Positions 62,770 through 64,000 of a DNA stretch of 64,000 nt are shown here, one piece after another (within the stretch, counting starts at the first letter, position 1; each line of letters begins with the position of its first letter). The notes under the pieces are model-generated. The model worked only from the letters and a program-made list of their open reading frames with translations. It ran no database searches and was not told the DNA's origin. The position numbers were made by a program, and so were the translations under genes. Source of the stretch: Vibrio azureus (lineage in GTDB: Bacteria > Pseudomonadota > Gammaproteobacteria > Enterobacterales > Vibrionaceae); assembly GCF_002849855.1 (NCBI RefSeq), contig NZ_CP018617.1:744001-808000 (forward strand), in the 5' to 3' direction.

Positions 62770-62946
62770 TACTATGCTGTCTATTCAGATGGTCGCTATA
62801 TTTATGACGGTGCTCTGCATCATGATGGAATATCAATTAGCGATGATACTAAGCTAGTAGATTCGATGAACCCCAATGGTGTGGGTTATCGCCTCTATAA
62901 CCCTGATGCTGGTGAGTTATTGAAAGGACCGATTAATGGAAAGTAA
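62770..62946 (+). pseudogene. Papain-like toxin tip, 3' part of copy 2
   Basis: It matches the last 55 or so codons of the toxin tip at 41300 (YAVYSDGRYIYDG ... MNPNGVGYRLYNPDAGELL). The part with the catalytic Cys is absent, and the catalytic His is replaced by Tyr at the junction. It overlaps the following immunity gene by 11 bases, as in copy 1. Confidence 0.75.
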
Positions 62947-63364
62947 ATATTACGAGGTTAAAGCGCTTCAAAATGGCTTGGCAACTTCTTTAACCTCGGT
63001 TTTAAGAAATAAAGATCTTATTGTTTGGCACTCCGCTTTTCCGTCGAAGACACCAATTGGTTATGACGCTCAAGATGCGCCTCTTGTAATGTGGGCATTT
63101 GCTAGTGATAAGGAAGAGCAAGAAGATGAATTGATTTCTTTGATTAATGCATTTCAGACAAAGATTGGATGGCATTTAGATAAAGTAAGAAATGGGAGAT
63201 GGAGGTTGATGCCTAATCGTGTATGGGCTGTTTATGAAAAAAATAAAGATTTCACCATAATTCATGCGATAGCAGAAGTAAAGCGAGAAGATCCTCAATT
63301 TGGAGTGTTAGCAAATAACGAAATATTAGAGATGGCGCGTTATCTGGATGAGAGCCTCCGCTAA
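62936..63364 (+). CDS. Probable immunity protein of the papain-like toxin, copy 2
   Basis: 142 residues, same length as copy 1 (41703) with roughly 15 substitutions, clustered in two patches (SKTPIGYDAQDA and DFTIIHAIAEVK). Both copies appear intact. The clustered differences could mean adaptation to toxin variants. Confidence 0.65.
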   Translation: MESKYYEVKALQNGLATSLTSVLRNKDLIVWHSAFPSKTPIGYDAQDAPLVMWAFASDKEEQEDELISLINAFQTKIGWHLDKVRNGRWRLMPNRVWAVYEKNKDFTIIHAIAEVKREDPQFGVLANNEILEMARYLDESLR

Positions 63365-63379
63365 CTGATATAAACATAT

Positions 63380-63460
63380 ATGGATACGAATGAAAGTCCT
63401 TTAATTGAACGGCAGAGGAAAATTGTGGCATTAAGAGATGTACAGTTGAATAGAGGTGAT
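63380..63460 (+). pseudogene. Tail remnant, copy 2
   Basis: It reads NESPLIERQRKIVALRDV, the same scrap as at 42158, again directly before the small immunity-type gene. It shows the duplication copied an already scarred arrangement. Confidence 0.6.
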
Positions 63461-63461
63461 T

Positions 63462-63803
63462 ATGGATTTGAAACTTTCTCCTTCTTCTGATGAAATTGAA
63501 ATCTTTTTGTTTGAATGTGTGGTAAAGAACTTGCAATCATTCTATGGACATTCATACGATGATGCTGTGCGCTTAGTTAATGAATACTATGCGAAATTTA
63601 CTGATGCGCACTTCTGTCGTCAGCATGGTATTTCTGTGCAGACTGCTGACCTCTTCTCGCATATTGCGGCTTTAGGTATGACTGATAGGGTTCAATATTA
63701 CCAAGTGCTAAAAAATGATCCGAATGAAAGTGCTTTCATTGAGTGGCAGAGGAAACTTCGGAAACGAAAAGAGTATAGGAATTTAAATGGCCGTTTTAAT
63801 TGA
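63462..63803 (+). CDS. Small immunity-type protein, copy 2
   Basis: 113 residues from the ATG at 63462, equivalent to the start of copy 1. The first 90 are almost identical to copy 1. The last part differs (EWQRKLRKRKEYRNLNGRF) because of a small frame change, so it now overlaps the following gene by 17 bases. Confidence 0.6.
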   Translation: MDLKLSPSSDEIEIFLFECVVKNLQSFYGHSYDDAVRLVNEYYAKFTDAHFCRQHGISVQTADLFSHIAALGMTDRVQYYQVLKNDPNESAFIEWQRKLRKRKEYRNLNGRFN

Positions 63804-64000
63804 AGCGTTGTCTGTTGTTATTCGCTGCGAAGCGATTGCTAAAAAATATATTGGAGGTATGGACGCTTTTATCGCTGCTCTTCCAAATAAATCGCTTTGC
63901 TCAGATGGTGAGTTGGCTCGTGTCAGATTTATGGTTCCTATAGATGTTCAAGCTTATGTTGAAAGTTTGATTGCTAATGGATTAACTTTCAAACGGTCAG
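63787..64000 (+). CDS. Hypothetical protein, probable immunity protein, copy 2 (partial)
   Basis: It starts as the gene at 42566 (MAVLIEALSVVIRCEAIAKK) and is nearly identical over the 71 codons visible, then runs off the window's end. Confidence 0.7.
   Translation, partial: MAVLIEALSVVIRCEAIAKKYIGGMDAFIAALPNKSLCSDGELARVRFMVPIDVQAYVESLIANGLTFKRS

Overview
The window looks like a chromosomal segment of a Vibrio or close Vibrionaceae relative. The first 35 kb carries ordinary gammaproteobacterial genes (an RhlE-type helicase, HD-GYP and EAL proteins, a cytochrome b561-YceI pair, a YbjD-type OLD nuclease, and an Alx/TerC transporter behind a yybP-ykoY-type leader). These are separated by many palindromic repeats built on TATACCCAAG..CTTGGGTATA. 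No rRNA, tRNA or CRISPR array was recognised. The species call is an inference.

Layout. 0-8 kb: core-like genes. 8.1-11 kb: an insertion-sequence nest (a complete IS3-family element, a fragment of a second IS3-type element, and an IS110-family element). 11.4-22 kb: one giant gene for a 3515-residue toxin-like protein. It has an HExxH site, two copies of a module seen in large toxins, a long hydrophobic stretch and a His/Cys pair spaced as in clan CD autoprocessing proteases. It is followed by a terminator, two gene scraps and an internally deleted copy of the same IS3 element. 23-35 kb: core-like genes again, plus a lipoprotein with 18-bp tandem repeats.

35.5-52.7 kb is a dense run of small genes, mostly of immunity-protein type: SUKH, EVE, DUF6348-like, Imm35-like, DUF6911-like, colicin-DNase immunity, CPCC, two SUKH-3 copies and DUF6708-like. 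Orphan polymorphic-toxin tips lie among them (an Rhs tip and a papain-like toxin tip). Several immunity genes are preceded by a short reading frame ending at or next to their start codon. These look like the last codons of a lost toxin gene. Many genes here are duplicated, frameshifted or cut.

52.8-64 kb: two secreted unknowns, a fragment of a lambdoid replication/late-control module (O-, P- and Q-like genes), an RDD membrane protein, then a type VI secretion PAAR effector locus with a collapsed toxin domain and an immunity gene. The window ends in a second copy of the toxin-tip/immunity cluster seen at 41.5-43.1 kb. Two directly repeated remnants of a tyrosine-integrase 3' end (39.4 and 60.0 kb) bracket about 20.6 kb of this accessory DNA. 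The palindromic repeats common on the left were not seen to the right of about 35 kb, which supports a different origin for the right part.

Reading together: the right half appears to be an archive of immunity genes for contact-dependent or type VI toxins, built by repeated recombination. The left half carries an independently mobilised giant toxin. Functions of most immunity genes are inferred from family resemblance and position only.
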